Shown here: positions 48,231-58,384 of the stretch, piece after piece | Layout of the letters: each line of letters opens with the position of its first letter | Numbering within the stretch: position 1 is the stretch's first letter | Notes under the pieces: model-generated | What the model saw: only the letters and a program-made list of their open reading frames with translations | What the model was told of the DNA's origin: nothing | Database searches by the model: none | Program-made: the position numbers and the translations under genes | NCBI RefSeq assembly: GCF_032854445.1 | Contig: NC_088305.1 | Span: 5,213,606-5,277,605 of the forward strand | Length of the DNA stretch: 64,000 nucleotides | Reading direction: 5' to 3' | DNA from: Liolophura sinensis | Taxonomy: Eukaryota > Mollusca > Polyplacophora > Chitonida > Chitonidae

Positions 48231-50219
48231 GGCCCCTCTCACTGGAGTTCCAAGCCCAAAGTCCCAAGATTCTTACAGCGAATAACGATAATGACCCAGG
48301 TCCATGTGTCGCTAAGGGTTCTGTTCAGCCGGAAAAATACCGAGAACGCCAGAAAGCAATGGAGCCATGAATAGTTCTACTTCGCACTCGCCTAACATAG
48401 CTTCCGAAGAGGGTTAACGCCGGTATCTTCAGCGATCATCCGAATGGTGCTGCGGAAATGGTTTATATTCCATCCGACTTCCCTGATACGTCACACGATA
48501 GTCTCACTGTCCTGAACGCCATAAGGAACGCAAAATAAAAGCAGAGAGCTTGAAGAAGTGATAGGATTTCGATTAACTCTGATATTGAGTCTGTATATAA
48601 GGAAATGGCTGGTTTCTTAGGAATCAGTTCTCCATGCAATTAACGCTCCATCACGAAAATTGTCCAGGTCTTGTCGCTTCAGCGAATCCCATCCGGGCCA
48701 GTGGTTTTATTCAAGATAACCGCTCGATAGATGCACTCAACATAAGGTAATTGCGTGGTAATTCACGTTCATCTCAGCGTAAAAGCTACCTTAGCAGAGG
48801 AAAGAGAAAATAATACGCTGTATCTGAGACATCAGTTCCAGGAAGGAATACAGTGTGGTCTGTAATGCCATCCAATCAATTAATAGATGAAAAATATAAC
48901 ATAAATCCTAAAGATCAATAACCACAAAAAAGCAAACATTTATAAGAACAAGCCCAATGAAACGCTTTGAATCAAAGTCAGGGAACCTACCAGTGTTCAA
49001 ACATGGAAAAAATGGCAATAATTTTGTCAACAATCAACAAAACGACCCCAAGCTGTTTAAGTGAGTTTGAGCGCAATACGATGAACTGTTTGTTAATAGT
49101 GTTAGGTCCGGAAAACTCTTTCGAAATGGACTGACAGACGGAGTGTAAGCCCATTATTCCCCACCTTGTCCCGGCTACCGGTTTGAAATTAACCAACAAA
49201 TCTTCAGTTAAAGAATCCCAAAAGGTGAAGTAACCAGGGGGATATATGTAGCTTTTCCCACATCTCTGCCTCTTGCGCTCTCACAGTTTATCTATTAGAT
49301 ACGTCTTACATCAGAGATTACATAATGAAATTGTGAAATCATATTTCACGGGTAAAATGAATTAAGGATGACTTGGCACTGGAATCTTGTCCACAATTTG
49401 ATTTGCTCACATCACGCTCGCGCAAGAGTAACATCACGTTTCTGTCAACTGTAAAGTTCAGTTCTTGAGCTCTCCGCCAATTTGCGAAAGTCTAAGAACA
49501 ACTTATCAAATTAAATAGGGTTACAGTTCATGCTTAAGTCTGTAAATCGCAAGCACTGTCCAGTTCACAAAGGTACGGTTCCCTTGACAGCTAGCATGTA
49601 ATGAAACTCTGACTGCAGGCCGCCTTAATGAAATATACGTAATGTTCTATAATAAGATTTTACGGCCACACCGACCAAGGTCAGGCAGAGTAAGGCGCTA
49701 TTCCTGACTACTGTTACCTTGCCGATGACAAGACCTTATTCCTGCATGCATGCCTACTGAAAGAAATATCTGAAAATCTGATCTCCATCTTGTCACTGTG
49801 AACCCATACAGAGTGTTTCAATAAAAACGATGAAACTATTTAAATAAAAGTCTGGGCACCTCCCGATGTTCAAAGATGGCTAAAATTCAGCCATAATTTT
49901 GTCAAAAAATAATATCTGTGATTTATTATGATGAAGTTAGTTATGTTAGACTTGGTAAATTCGGTTTTTGATGAATCTAACAGTAAAGAAAAGAATCTGT
50001 CTTTCTGTTTTTCTTTCTGTCTGCCTGCATGTTGGGCTCTCTATCACATGACATCCGTCTACAGTCATTCATCCAATCAACTTGCTGGAGAAAGCTGAGG
50101 GCCCAAGGAAACGATCAGACGAGTATCGAAAACATTCCGTAACCAATTATACAATTGTGATGTCAGTAATTTTTCAACGCGCAGTCGCTCCTGACTGGGT
50201 TTGTGCACTAACCATCCAT
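48231..50219. other. No gene seen; short duplicated motif
   Basis: A block of about 65 bp occurs twice (about 48966-49030 and 49839-49910): AGTCAGGGAACCTACCAGTG / AGTCTGGGCACCTCCCGATG, each followed by ATAATTTTGTCAA. The rest is unique sequence. Confidence 0.5.
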
Positions 50220-50254
50220 TCACCAGATATCTAAGACATTACTGAAAGTATACA

Positions 50255-50470
50255 AAACCCAACATTCATCAGATCTCCACGGCGATTCAGTGACATTTTC
50301 ACAGGGCTGCTCAATAGCTTGACCCATAAAATCTACATTATTCAGACCTCTAAAATGGCTTACAGTGACAGGCTGAAATCCACATGCTGGGTTTGCATAC
50401 AAAAACCGACATTCTTCAGAACTCAACAAGGTCATAATGACAGGAAAGCGGTTTCTAACATAACAACATT
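50255..50470. repeat. Degenerate tandem repeat, about 74 bp, 3 copies
   Basis: ACATTCATCAGATCTC, ACATTATTCAGACCTC and ACATTCTTCAGAACTC begin near 50262, 50335 and 50409. The 85-codon minus ORF here reads through the repeats and is not taken as a gene. Confidence 0.6.
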
Positions 50471-50479
50471 GTAACACAA

Positions 50480-51140
50480 TTCAACAGAGGATCTTTAATG
50501 GGGAAGATTTATCATCAAGGAGCTGGCAAATTTACCTATGCATTTATTTTCCCCACCCACGTTATAAATTCCTGTGGAATATTTCACGTTTTTCTGACAA
50601 ATATTTCACATTCAAGATGGCGATCAGATGTATGCATAAAAAGGGCTTCCTGGTTATCAAGTCTAGTTGAAGTAATAGCTACAGACACATACATATACAG
50701 AATTAATTTGCCTAGGAGGTATAGAAAATAGACATATAACTCTTATACGTATGACCGATTTCACAGAAACCCGAAATCATACATTTTCTTTAAAACCCGT
50801 CATGAGTATACATTGAATCCATGTTTACGTAGCCTACGCTATGCCCCTATCGTCCCGGGGGAAATCTAACTGCGAAAGTAAAGCCGTGTTCACAAAAACC
50901 GCGAGCCGTGGGCTCGTGCCTCTCCCGGGACAGCTTTGCAGTGAGCGTATGTAACCGTTCTCCTTGTATTCCATAACACTTTAGGACAAAGCCCGTTTTC
51001 AGACAACCCAATAAGTGTATAAAAAACAACAATTACTAATATGTTACGTCACTAATACATAACAAACAAGGTGCAGTATACATTTTCGTAACATCTTATC
51101 CAGATGTGTCAACACATTTTAGGACTGTTCGACCAAAAAA
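50480..51140. other. No gene seen
   Basis: Short ORFs at 50498-50731 and 50847-51032 are unrecognised. Confidence 0.4.
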
Positions 51141-51150
51141 TATAGCTTTT

Positions 51151-51518
51151 GAGTGAGTGAGTGAGTGCTTGGGGTTTAACGTCGTACTCAACAATTTTCC
51201 AGTCATATGACGACGAAGGAATCTTCAGGGTGCATGTACGTGAAATGTGCCTCCTTGTTGCAGGAGGGATTTCCACCGCTCTTTTATTTAGTGCTGCATC
51301 ACTGAGACGACTTACCGAAGGCAAGTAAGCCGCCCCGCCCGAGCCATTATACTGATACGGGTCAACCAGTCGTTGCACTATCCCCTTCATGCCGAACGCC
51401 AAGCGAGGAAGTTACAACTTCCTCTTTTAAAGTCTTAGGTGTGACTCGATCAAGGATTGATCCTGGATCTACCGGTCCCGAAGCGGGCGCTCTACCAACT
51501 GTGCTATCCGGGCCGGTC
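51151..51518 (-). mobile_element. SINE family B, full-length with target-site duplication
   Basis: The minus strand begins with a tRNA-like head: GATAGCACAGTTGGTAGAGC (box A) and CAGGATCAATCC (box B region). The body follows (AACTTCCTCGCTTGGCGTTC), and the element ends in the reverse complement of GAGTGAGTGAGTGAGTGCTT. It is flanked by TATAGCTTTT on both sides (51141-51150 and 51519-51528). This is a clean sign of LINE-driven insertion. The 97-codon minus ORF inside is a by-product. Confidence 0.93.
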
Positions 51519-51654
51519 TATAGCTTTTGAAGCCTAGCACATGGTGAGGCGTGTACCCTAAGATGTTGGTGGACATTATTTTAGAAACTTAATTATAATA
51601 AAACAGATTTCTTTCTTGTTATTCCCACGAAAAACTGCAGGTTACACCCTAAGT

Positions 51655-51847
51655 GTACATGTACGTATAAACGTTACGTGTGCAAGAAACTACGCGTGTG
51701 CGTAATGCTACGTGTGCAAGAAACGCTGCGTTTGCGTAACGCTACGTGTGCACGTAACAACAACTGTGCGTAACGCGACGTGTGCAAGAAAAGATGCGTG
51801 TGCGTAACGCTACGTGTGTAAGAAACGACACGTGTGCGCAACGCTAA
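51655..51847. repeat. GTGTGCGTAACGCTAC minisatellite, left block
   Basis: Alternating ACGTGTGCAAGAAACG and CGTGTGCGTAACGCTA, a period of about 36 bp. It belongs to the same array as the block after the SINE at 51848. Confidence 0.85.
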
Positions 51848-52060
51848 GTATGAATGAATGTATTCTTGGCGTCAAGTCGTGCTTGACAAATTTTGTCACA
51901 CAAGGATGAGGAGTAATTAGGTGTGTGTACATATACTGTGGCACGGCGATTTCATGTCGCCAAATAACTGCTGCCACTGAAGTATTATACCGAAGACACC
52001 AGACGTGACACCCACGTCACATTATACTGATACCAGACCAACCAGTAAAGCAAATGTGCT
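51848..52060 (-). mobile_element. SINE B-type element inside the minisatellite
   Basis: ATGAATGAATGTATTCTTGG, GGTGTGTGTACATATACTGT, GCCACTGAAGTATTATACCG and TATACTGATACCAGACCAAC. Same body as the remnant at 1300. No clear tRNA head remains. Confidence 0.75.
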
Positions 52061-52064
52061 CACG

Positions 52065-53040
52065 TAACGCTAAATGTATGTAACGCTGAGTATTCAGGAA
52101 CACTTAGTGTAGGCAACACTGGTATTCAGGTATTCAGGTGTGCGTAACGCTCAGTGATGTCAGGCTACGTGTGTAACGTTTCGTGTGAGCAGCGCTAAGT
52201 GTATGTCAGCCAACGCGTGTACGTAACGTCTCGTGTGCGTAATGCTAAGTATATGTCAGGCTACGAGTGTACATAACCTTTCATGTGCGTAAGGCTAAGT
52301 ATATGCAAGGCTTCCAGTGTATTACGTTTCGTGTGCGTAAGGCTAAGAATATGTCAGGTTACGAGTGTACGTAACGTTTCGTGTGCGTAAGGCTAAGTAT
52401 ATGTCAGGTTACGAGTGTACGTAACGTTTCGTGTGCGTAAGGCCAAGTATATGTCAGGCTACGAGGGTACATAACGTTTCGTGTGCGTAAGGCCAAGTAT
52501 ATGTCAGGCTACGAGGGTACATAACGTTTCGAGTGCGTAAGGCTTAGTATATGTCAGGCTACGCGTGTACATAACGTTTCGTGTGCGTAAGGCTAAGTAT
52601 ATGTCAGGCTACGAGTGTACGTAACGTTTCGTGTGCGTGAGGCTAAGTATATGTCAGGCTACGAGTGTACATAGCGTTTCGTGTGTGTGAGGCTAAGTAT
52701 ATGTCAGGCTACGAGTGTACATAACGTTTCGTGTGCGTAAGACTAAGTATATGTCAGGCTACGCGTGTACATAACGTTTCGTGTGCGTAAGGCTAAGTAT
52801 ATGTCAGGCTATGAGTATACATACCGTTTCGTGTGCGTGAGGCTAAGTGTATGTCAGGCTACGTGTGTACGTAGCGGTTCGTGTGAGTAACGCTAAAGTG
52901 TATGTCAGACTACGTGTGTACGTAAAGATTCGTGTGAGTAACGTTAAGTGTATGTCAGGCTACGTGTGTACGTAACGGTACGAATGCTTAACGATAACGA
53001 ATGTCAGGCTATGTGTGTACGTAACGGTACGTATCGGTAA
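52065..53040. repeat. 50-bp minisatellite, about 19 copies
   Basis: Units TTTCGTGTGCGTAAGGCTAA plus GTATATGTCAGGCTACGAGTGTACATAAC repeat with high identity between about 52280 and 52860. Both flanks are more diverged. CpG (ACGT) content is high for this region. Confidence 0.95.
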
Positions 53041-53688
53041 CGGTGCCAGCCGTAAAGAGTATGGTGGGGAACTCACGTTTATGTCGCTTCCAATGGAAAC
53101 ATTCTTACTCCAATGCAGATCGTCCCGATCCCGACATTCATCACAGAATGGTAAAATGTTCACAGAATGGTAAAATGTTCACAGAATGGTAAAATGTTCA
53201 GAAGACTTCACAGAACAAACACAAAACAAAAATCCCCAAAATAAACGAGAAGCCAAGAATCCTGGCTTCAAAAAATAATATCACAAAAAAAAATAATATT
53301 ATTGCCAGGGGCAAATCATCGCTATTTGCTTTAGTTCTCGACATTTTTTTGGGCATTCAAAGTAAGCAATCCCGAAGTGCAATCAGGTTGCTGTATTAAA
53401 CATGGAAACGTTATAAAGACAACCGCCTCCTAATCCCTTACGCCCGCAGACCCAGCCTCTTTGTTAAGGAAAAAACCCACATCTCAAATAAAGACCACAG
53501 CTTCAAGATAGTGGATATCTTCATACTGTTGTATTATATCTTGAGCGTGGACAATCAGTATTTCTAAACAACTACCTCAGTAAATAAAGGAGAAAATTGT
53601 TCTCTGGTGTGAGCGGAAACGCGCTGCAAGACGCAGAGTATGAATCTGATGACTAAATTCCAATGGCGTTCTGAAATCTGAACTCTCC
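53041..53688. other. No gene seen
   Basis: ACAGAATGGTAAAATGTTCA occurs three times in tandem near 53143-53200. The rest is unique. Confidence 0.45.
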
Positions 53689-53697
53689 ATGGTCCTA

Positions 53698-53939
53698 TTT
53701 ATTTATTTATTTGATTGGTGTTTTACGTCGTAGTCACGAACATTTTACTTATACGACGGAAGCTAGCATTACTGTGGGAGGAAACCGGGCAGAGCCCGGG
53801 GTATATCCACGATCATCTGCAGGTTGGTGGCAGACCTTCTAACGTACGGCCGGAGAGGAAGAGAGCATCAGCTAGACTTGAACTCATAGCGACCGCATTG
53901 GTGAGAGGTTCCTGGGTCCTCAGCCACGGGTTTCCCCTT
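53698..53939 (-). mobile_element. SINE family A with 9-bp target duplication
   Basis: Tail ATTTATTTATTTGATTGGTG, core, box B (GACTTGAACTCATAGCGACC) and a shortened head ending TCAGCCACGGG. ATGGTCCTA flanks both ends (53689-53697 and 53940-53948). The head lacks its central part. Confidence 0.92.
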
Positions 53940-54162
53940 ATGGTCCTAACCTGTGTTAAAGTCAACAGCTAGGAATCACAACATCCGGCAAACCATGCAG
54001 GTTGGACATGCAAGGATTATCAGGTTTGTTTCCCCGTTTCATGGTTTAGACCAATTTGTGGTTTTACATTTTTACCCCATTTTCTTTTCGCCTGGTTTAT
54101 ACGCGTTCCTATTGGCTATTTCTACTTGATCACACTTTGGTTATTGATATCTAAGAAAGAAA

Positions 54163-54275
54163 GATTTATTTAATTCATTGGTGTTTACGTCCTACCCGAT
54201 AATATTTCACTTATACGACAGAGGCCAGCATTGTGGTGATGGGAAACCGGACAGAGTCCGTAAGAAACCCACTAG
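54163..54275 (-). mobile_element. SINE family A, 5'-truncated fragment
   Basis: GATTTATTTAATTCATTGGT, ATATTTCACTTATACGACAG and GGGAAACCGGACAGAGTCCG. It ends inside the core. Confidence 0.82.
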
Positions 54276-54955
54276 TTTTGCAGATTAAGAAATAAAGAGA
54301 ACGATACTATGTTATTATCATTAATAGTCTGTATCACTACCCAAAATCTCTCTAAATTATTAATACAGACGTCCACGTAACTTCATGAGAATCGCCATAA
54401 TGACGTCTAAAGGTTGTTTCGAGCAGTTTGTAATATAAACATATGTAACAAAATTCTTGGTTTCATGTTTACTAAATTTTGTAATTTTGTTTACTAAACT
54501 TCCTGGATATATTACCAGTAATTTAGAAGGAATACTTTGACATGGTTTTCATTGTTTGGAACACGTACTAAAAATACATTTAGCCGTTTTGAGTCTCCGC
54601 CTCTCTTAGCTGTTGAGCTAACCACAGCACGAATCCGTCCATTTAAACATAAACGGGGTATACAGTTTCGTATACCCCGGTACAAAACATCGTACGGTTA
54701 CACAGATGGATGCATTACAATACAATTTCACCTGCCCATGAAATATTGAAAAATATCGTGGTAACAGAATGAAATACAACTGCTGTGAGAGGCAAAGCCG
54801 ACGTTCTTTGCATTATGTGGAGAATCGATTGGTGTGACGAAGGCACAATCGTCGCATTGAGGAGCAATAACCTGCAGGGAGTGGGGGTGTTGGGGTCGGA
54901 GGTCGCTCGCCCATTTAGTACGGCTTCGTAGAGCTTTTGCATCTGTCCCAGATAT
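54276..54955. other. No confirmed gene
   Basis: A minus frame between 54730 and 54955 has balanced codon use (for example MQKLYEAVLNGRATSDPNTP) but joins the microsatellite and has no acceptor. No family recognised. Confidence 0.4.
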
Positions 54956-54956
54956 A

Positions 54957-54957
54957 T

Positions 54958-55031
<74 letters not shown>
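54957..55031. repeat. CA/TA compound microsatellite
   Basis: About 8 AC units followed by about 30 AT units. Confidence 0.97.
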
Positions 55032-55033
<2 letters not shown>

Positions 55034-55580
55034 ATGTGAATACGTGTATATAACTCAGGCATACCACTTGATAGAGAGACTCAGGAGACGTGACGACTCA
55101 GCAATGCTACGCACAAAATAACTCTTCACTTTCACAGAACAAGCGGTATTGTCGTACATATAATGCACAGAGTCATAACTCATCGTGGCAGCTGCTTCAC
55201 ACTTCACACTCAATTCCGTATACGTCCTGGTGCTTACACAGCCGTGTAGGATGTTACAGCTGAATAACAATTGGTTTATGGAAAGTCAGAAGTAGGCAGT
55301 ATATACAATAGTACAATAACCTCAATGACACCACTGGTTTATATGTCTCTTTCCAGATTTCGCGCTTTCATCGAAGCTTTTATTTTCTTGTACAGACGTA
55401 CATGTGCGTGCTTTCTCCGTGGCTTTCTAAATATATCATAGCCACTGTTTCTACTGAGGTTAAATTACACGCTATAATCATAGATTAGCCCACCATAGCT
55501 ACAAACAAGTCGGACAGAAGAGCTGAATTTCTACAGAATCTTCCTCATTGACGTAATTTATCAAGATCGTAATTCCTTAC

Positions 55581-55667
55581 CAAAACCACCAGAGTATATC
55601 CACCAATGAAGAACACCTCTCCCACAACGCCCCAAAGATGAAAGCAGTGACAATGATTTCCCGCCAT
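55581..55667 (-). CDS. Candidate first coding exon, unidentified
   Basis: ATG GCG GGA at 55667 in the context ACAAAATGGCGG, a common start context in animal genes, opens 29 codons. They begin MAGNHCHCFHLWGVV and continue GEVFFIGGYTLVVL. The exon stops at a good donor, GGTTTTG|GTAAGG (55581/55580), phase 0. The C-terminal half is hydrophobic and could begin a membrane segment. If the donor is not used, the frame ends 12 codons later. I do not recognise the protein and saw no matching second exon to the left, where 54715-55062 is a microsatellite-bearing stretch. Confidence 0.22.
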
Positions 55668-57658
55668 TTTGTAAAGAAGCCAGAGACCATCTGATCTCCT
55701 TAGTAACAGGCGGCTTGAATGAAACAATTGTAAGCCTAATTGTTGTAGCATAAGAAATATTTTTGAAACGCTGTCAGCGATAGTGTTGGATTTGTATAAT
55801 TTTCAGCTATCCAGATAGTTTGAGTATTTCTGTACAGCTTACGTGACGTTTCTTATACCAAAAGGGTTTACTGATCGCTGATGGAGCGGCAAACATGGCC
55901 CTTTTTCTCTGTGCTTCAATATGGAAGGGCGTTTTTGTTTTCACACTCTGGCAATCGCGTGATTTCCAACTTCATGGCTGTCTGGCAGTATTATGAGGTA
56001 TAGAGGATCCAGGTACATGTATTAGCTACAGGCTTGTGTTCACACACAGTATTGTTCCTGTGGAATAGGGTGTCTTATCCTCTGTTTCAAAAACCCTTCC
56101 AGGAATTAACTTCGGCATATCCCAAACAGGCGATATGCTGAAGTAAAGACAATCCAATGGAGAAAAGTTGCTCTGAATGATAACAGTACTTTTCTAACAA
56201 TCAGACAGAGCGTAAGCTCAAGGACGGAAGCCTTTATTTTGATTAAAACTGACGACATGTTGGGCAGTATTAATTTAAGCACGAATTTCAGCGTGATTTT
56301 CAACAGCAAAAAGAGTTCCCACTCTACGGGAGATAACCACTCTTTTTGAATAATAACCAAACTTTTCGAACAAGCCTGGAAAACCTACGCGCCTACATAA
56401 AGTAGGGTGGTTTGAGGGCCCGGGCAAAGAAATTTGAAAGAGATATCAGTATTTTATAGGGAATGTGGTTCAAATGCGGTTTCAACACGGATTTCCGACA
56501 AATCCCGGACTCGTGCGTCTTGTAATGTTCTATTTAAGTTAAACACTGTGCAAAATGTGTGTATATATACACATAATACCTCTTTCTGTTCTTTCTGGAA
56601 GCCCAGAAGGTCATTCAAATGTATGGAGTGTTTGCCAATTATCGTATATGAAATGAAGATTGAAAGCACATCAGCAAGTATAGCAAATATATGACAACAA
56701 AAACACATTTATCACTTTAACTGACTTTTCGATCGATATTTTCAGCTAAAATAAAAAAGAAGCGAGCCATTCTGTGTAGGACATTAAACAAACGCCGAGG
56801 ACATTACGGCGTGGATGTCAAATTAATCGATAGCTTCTAACAAGAGTAAAGGGCTGAATTCCTGGTCAAGTGGGACATTTTGATGGACACCGCCGTTTAC
56901 ATTAAAATAATTCCCTGAGATAATAAACCATATACATAAAATCTGGTTAAGAATCTGCAAAGCTAGCGTCATTTGCAGCTGTTCGTCTACGGCAGTGACG
57001 TCAGACTTAAACGTGTTGATACGGACAGACAACTGACAATGTGTGCCAAAAGAAAAAAAAATACATACAAAAACACATAAAACGCCCATAAAAAGCAAAC
57101 ACGACTTTGGCTGTAACAGAATAATGAACTTTATCTGTATATTAAATGGAATGAGACCAAACTGTTTTGAATTCACATCAATACGTTTAATTTATAACTT
57201 TCACAATGGTTTTAACCGCATGTTTCCTGGTATTTCTCATACATTTTCTATAGCAGCGAAAATATTAACGCTGGAATCTGTAGATCATTCGCCCGGATTG
57301 CCTGAAGGAGATAATTAAAGACGCTGATGATAAATTTTCATTTCATCCTTGACAACGATGTCAGAATGTACACAGAAATGTTACCACGAAACGCTGCAAA
57401 GAAATAAAAATGAAGTTGTTATCCAAATAAAAAGTGCGTAAATTTATTCTCTGAACTCCTAAATGCCTCTCCAGGAATCGGTCATTTTATACTGTCATGT
57501 CAAGTCTTCTTCAAATGCTTTAACTTAATGCATATTTTCCCACTGTCAGATACACTGTGCTATCGATCTGTATACACTTTACACGTTTAAAGATAAACGT
57601 GTATACGTGTATTCATGAACAGATTACTGTGTATCTATGAGTATATACTGATGCCCAG
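55668..57658. other. No gene seen
   Basis: AT-rich unique sequence upstream (minus strand) of the candidate exon at 55581-55667. Overlapping ORFs on both strands (56106-56708, 56823-57318) are unrecognised. A TGACGTCA octamer lies at 56996-57003. Confidence 0.4.
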
Positions 57659-57661
57659 CAA

Positions 57662-57895
57662 TTTTTATTTATTTGATTGTTTTTTTACGCCGTACTCAAG
57701 AATATTTCACTTATACGAGGGCGGCCAGCATTATGGTGGTAGGAAACCCACGACCATCCGCAGGTTGTTGACAAACCATTCCAATAACGGTCGGAGTGGA
57801 AGCCAGCATCAGCTGGACTTGAACTCACATCGACCGCATTGGTGAGAGGCTCCTGGGTCATTGCGTCGTGCTGGCGTGCTGGCCACGGGGGGCCC
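57662..57895 (-). mobile_element. SINE family A, nearly full-length
   Basis: TTTATTTATTTGATTG tail, GAGGGCGGCCAGCATTATGG core, GACTTGAACTCACATCGACC (box B) and head remnants GGTCATTGCGTCGTGCTGGC and GGCCACGGGGGGC. About 40 bp of the core is deleted (AAACCGGGCAGAGCCC region). Confidence 0.9.
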
Positions 57896-58117
57896 CGACG
57901 CCCTGCAATATCCTGAATACCTGAGTAAGCAGATGAAAACAGACGAGCATAGCGTCAGGTAATAGTTATTGAGTAAGAACGTAATACGATACTGTAATGC
58001 ATCCGCCAAGTTCTGCTTACCAGTAATGTCTTTTACTCAGATTAAGTTACAGCTTAGAAAGAGGACGGTAATGTATGGGTGAATATATATACGAGATACC
58101 TATGCCAGTTATAATAT

Positions 58118-58384
58118 CAATTTATTTATTTATTTGATTGGTGTTTTAGGCCGTACTCAAGAATATTTCACTTATACGACAGCGGCCAGCATTATGATGG
58201 GAGGAAACCGGGCAGAGCCCAGGGGAAACCCACGATCGTCAGCAGGTTGCTGAGAGATCTTCCCACTTACGGCCGAAGGAGGAAGCCAGCATGGGTTGGA
58301 CTTGAACTCACAGCGACTGCATTGGTGAGAGGCTCCTGAGTCATTACGCTTCGCTAGCGCGCTAACTAACTGAGCCACGGCGGC
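58118..58384 (-). mobile_element. SINE family A, full-length with 8-bp target duplication
   Basis: Best reference copy in the window. It has an (ATTT)n tail, an intact core, box B (GACTTGAACTCACAGCGACT) and a full head ending CTAACTGAGCCACGGCGGC. On the minus strand that end is GCCGCCGTGGCTCAGTTAGT (box A). TATAATAT flanks both ends (58110-58117 and 58385-58392). Confidence 0.95.

Noticed and set aside
50220-50477. 85-codon minus ORF with several cysteines
   Set aside because: Spans a degenerate 74-bp tandem repeat. The cysteines recur with the repeat, and no family fits.
51109-51402. 97-codon minus ORF
   Set aside because: Lies within the SINE B insertion bounded by target duplications.
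51440-51518. tRNA gene
   Set aside because: Box A and box B are present, but the sequence continues directly into the SINE B body and lies within its target duplications.
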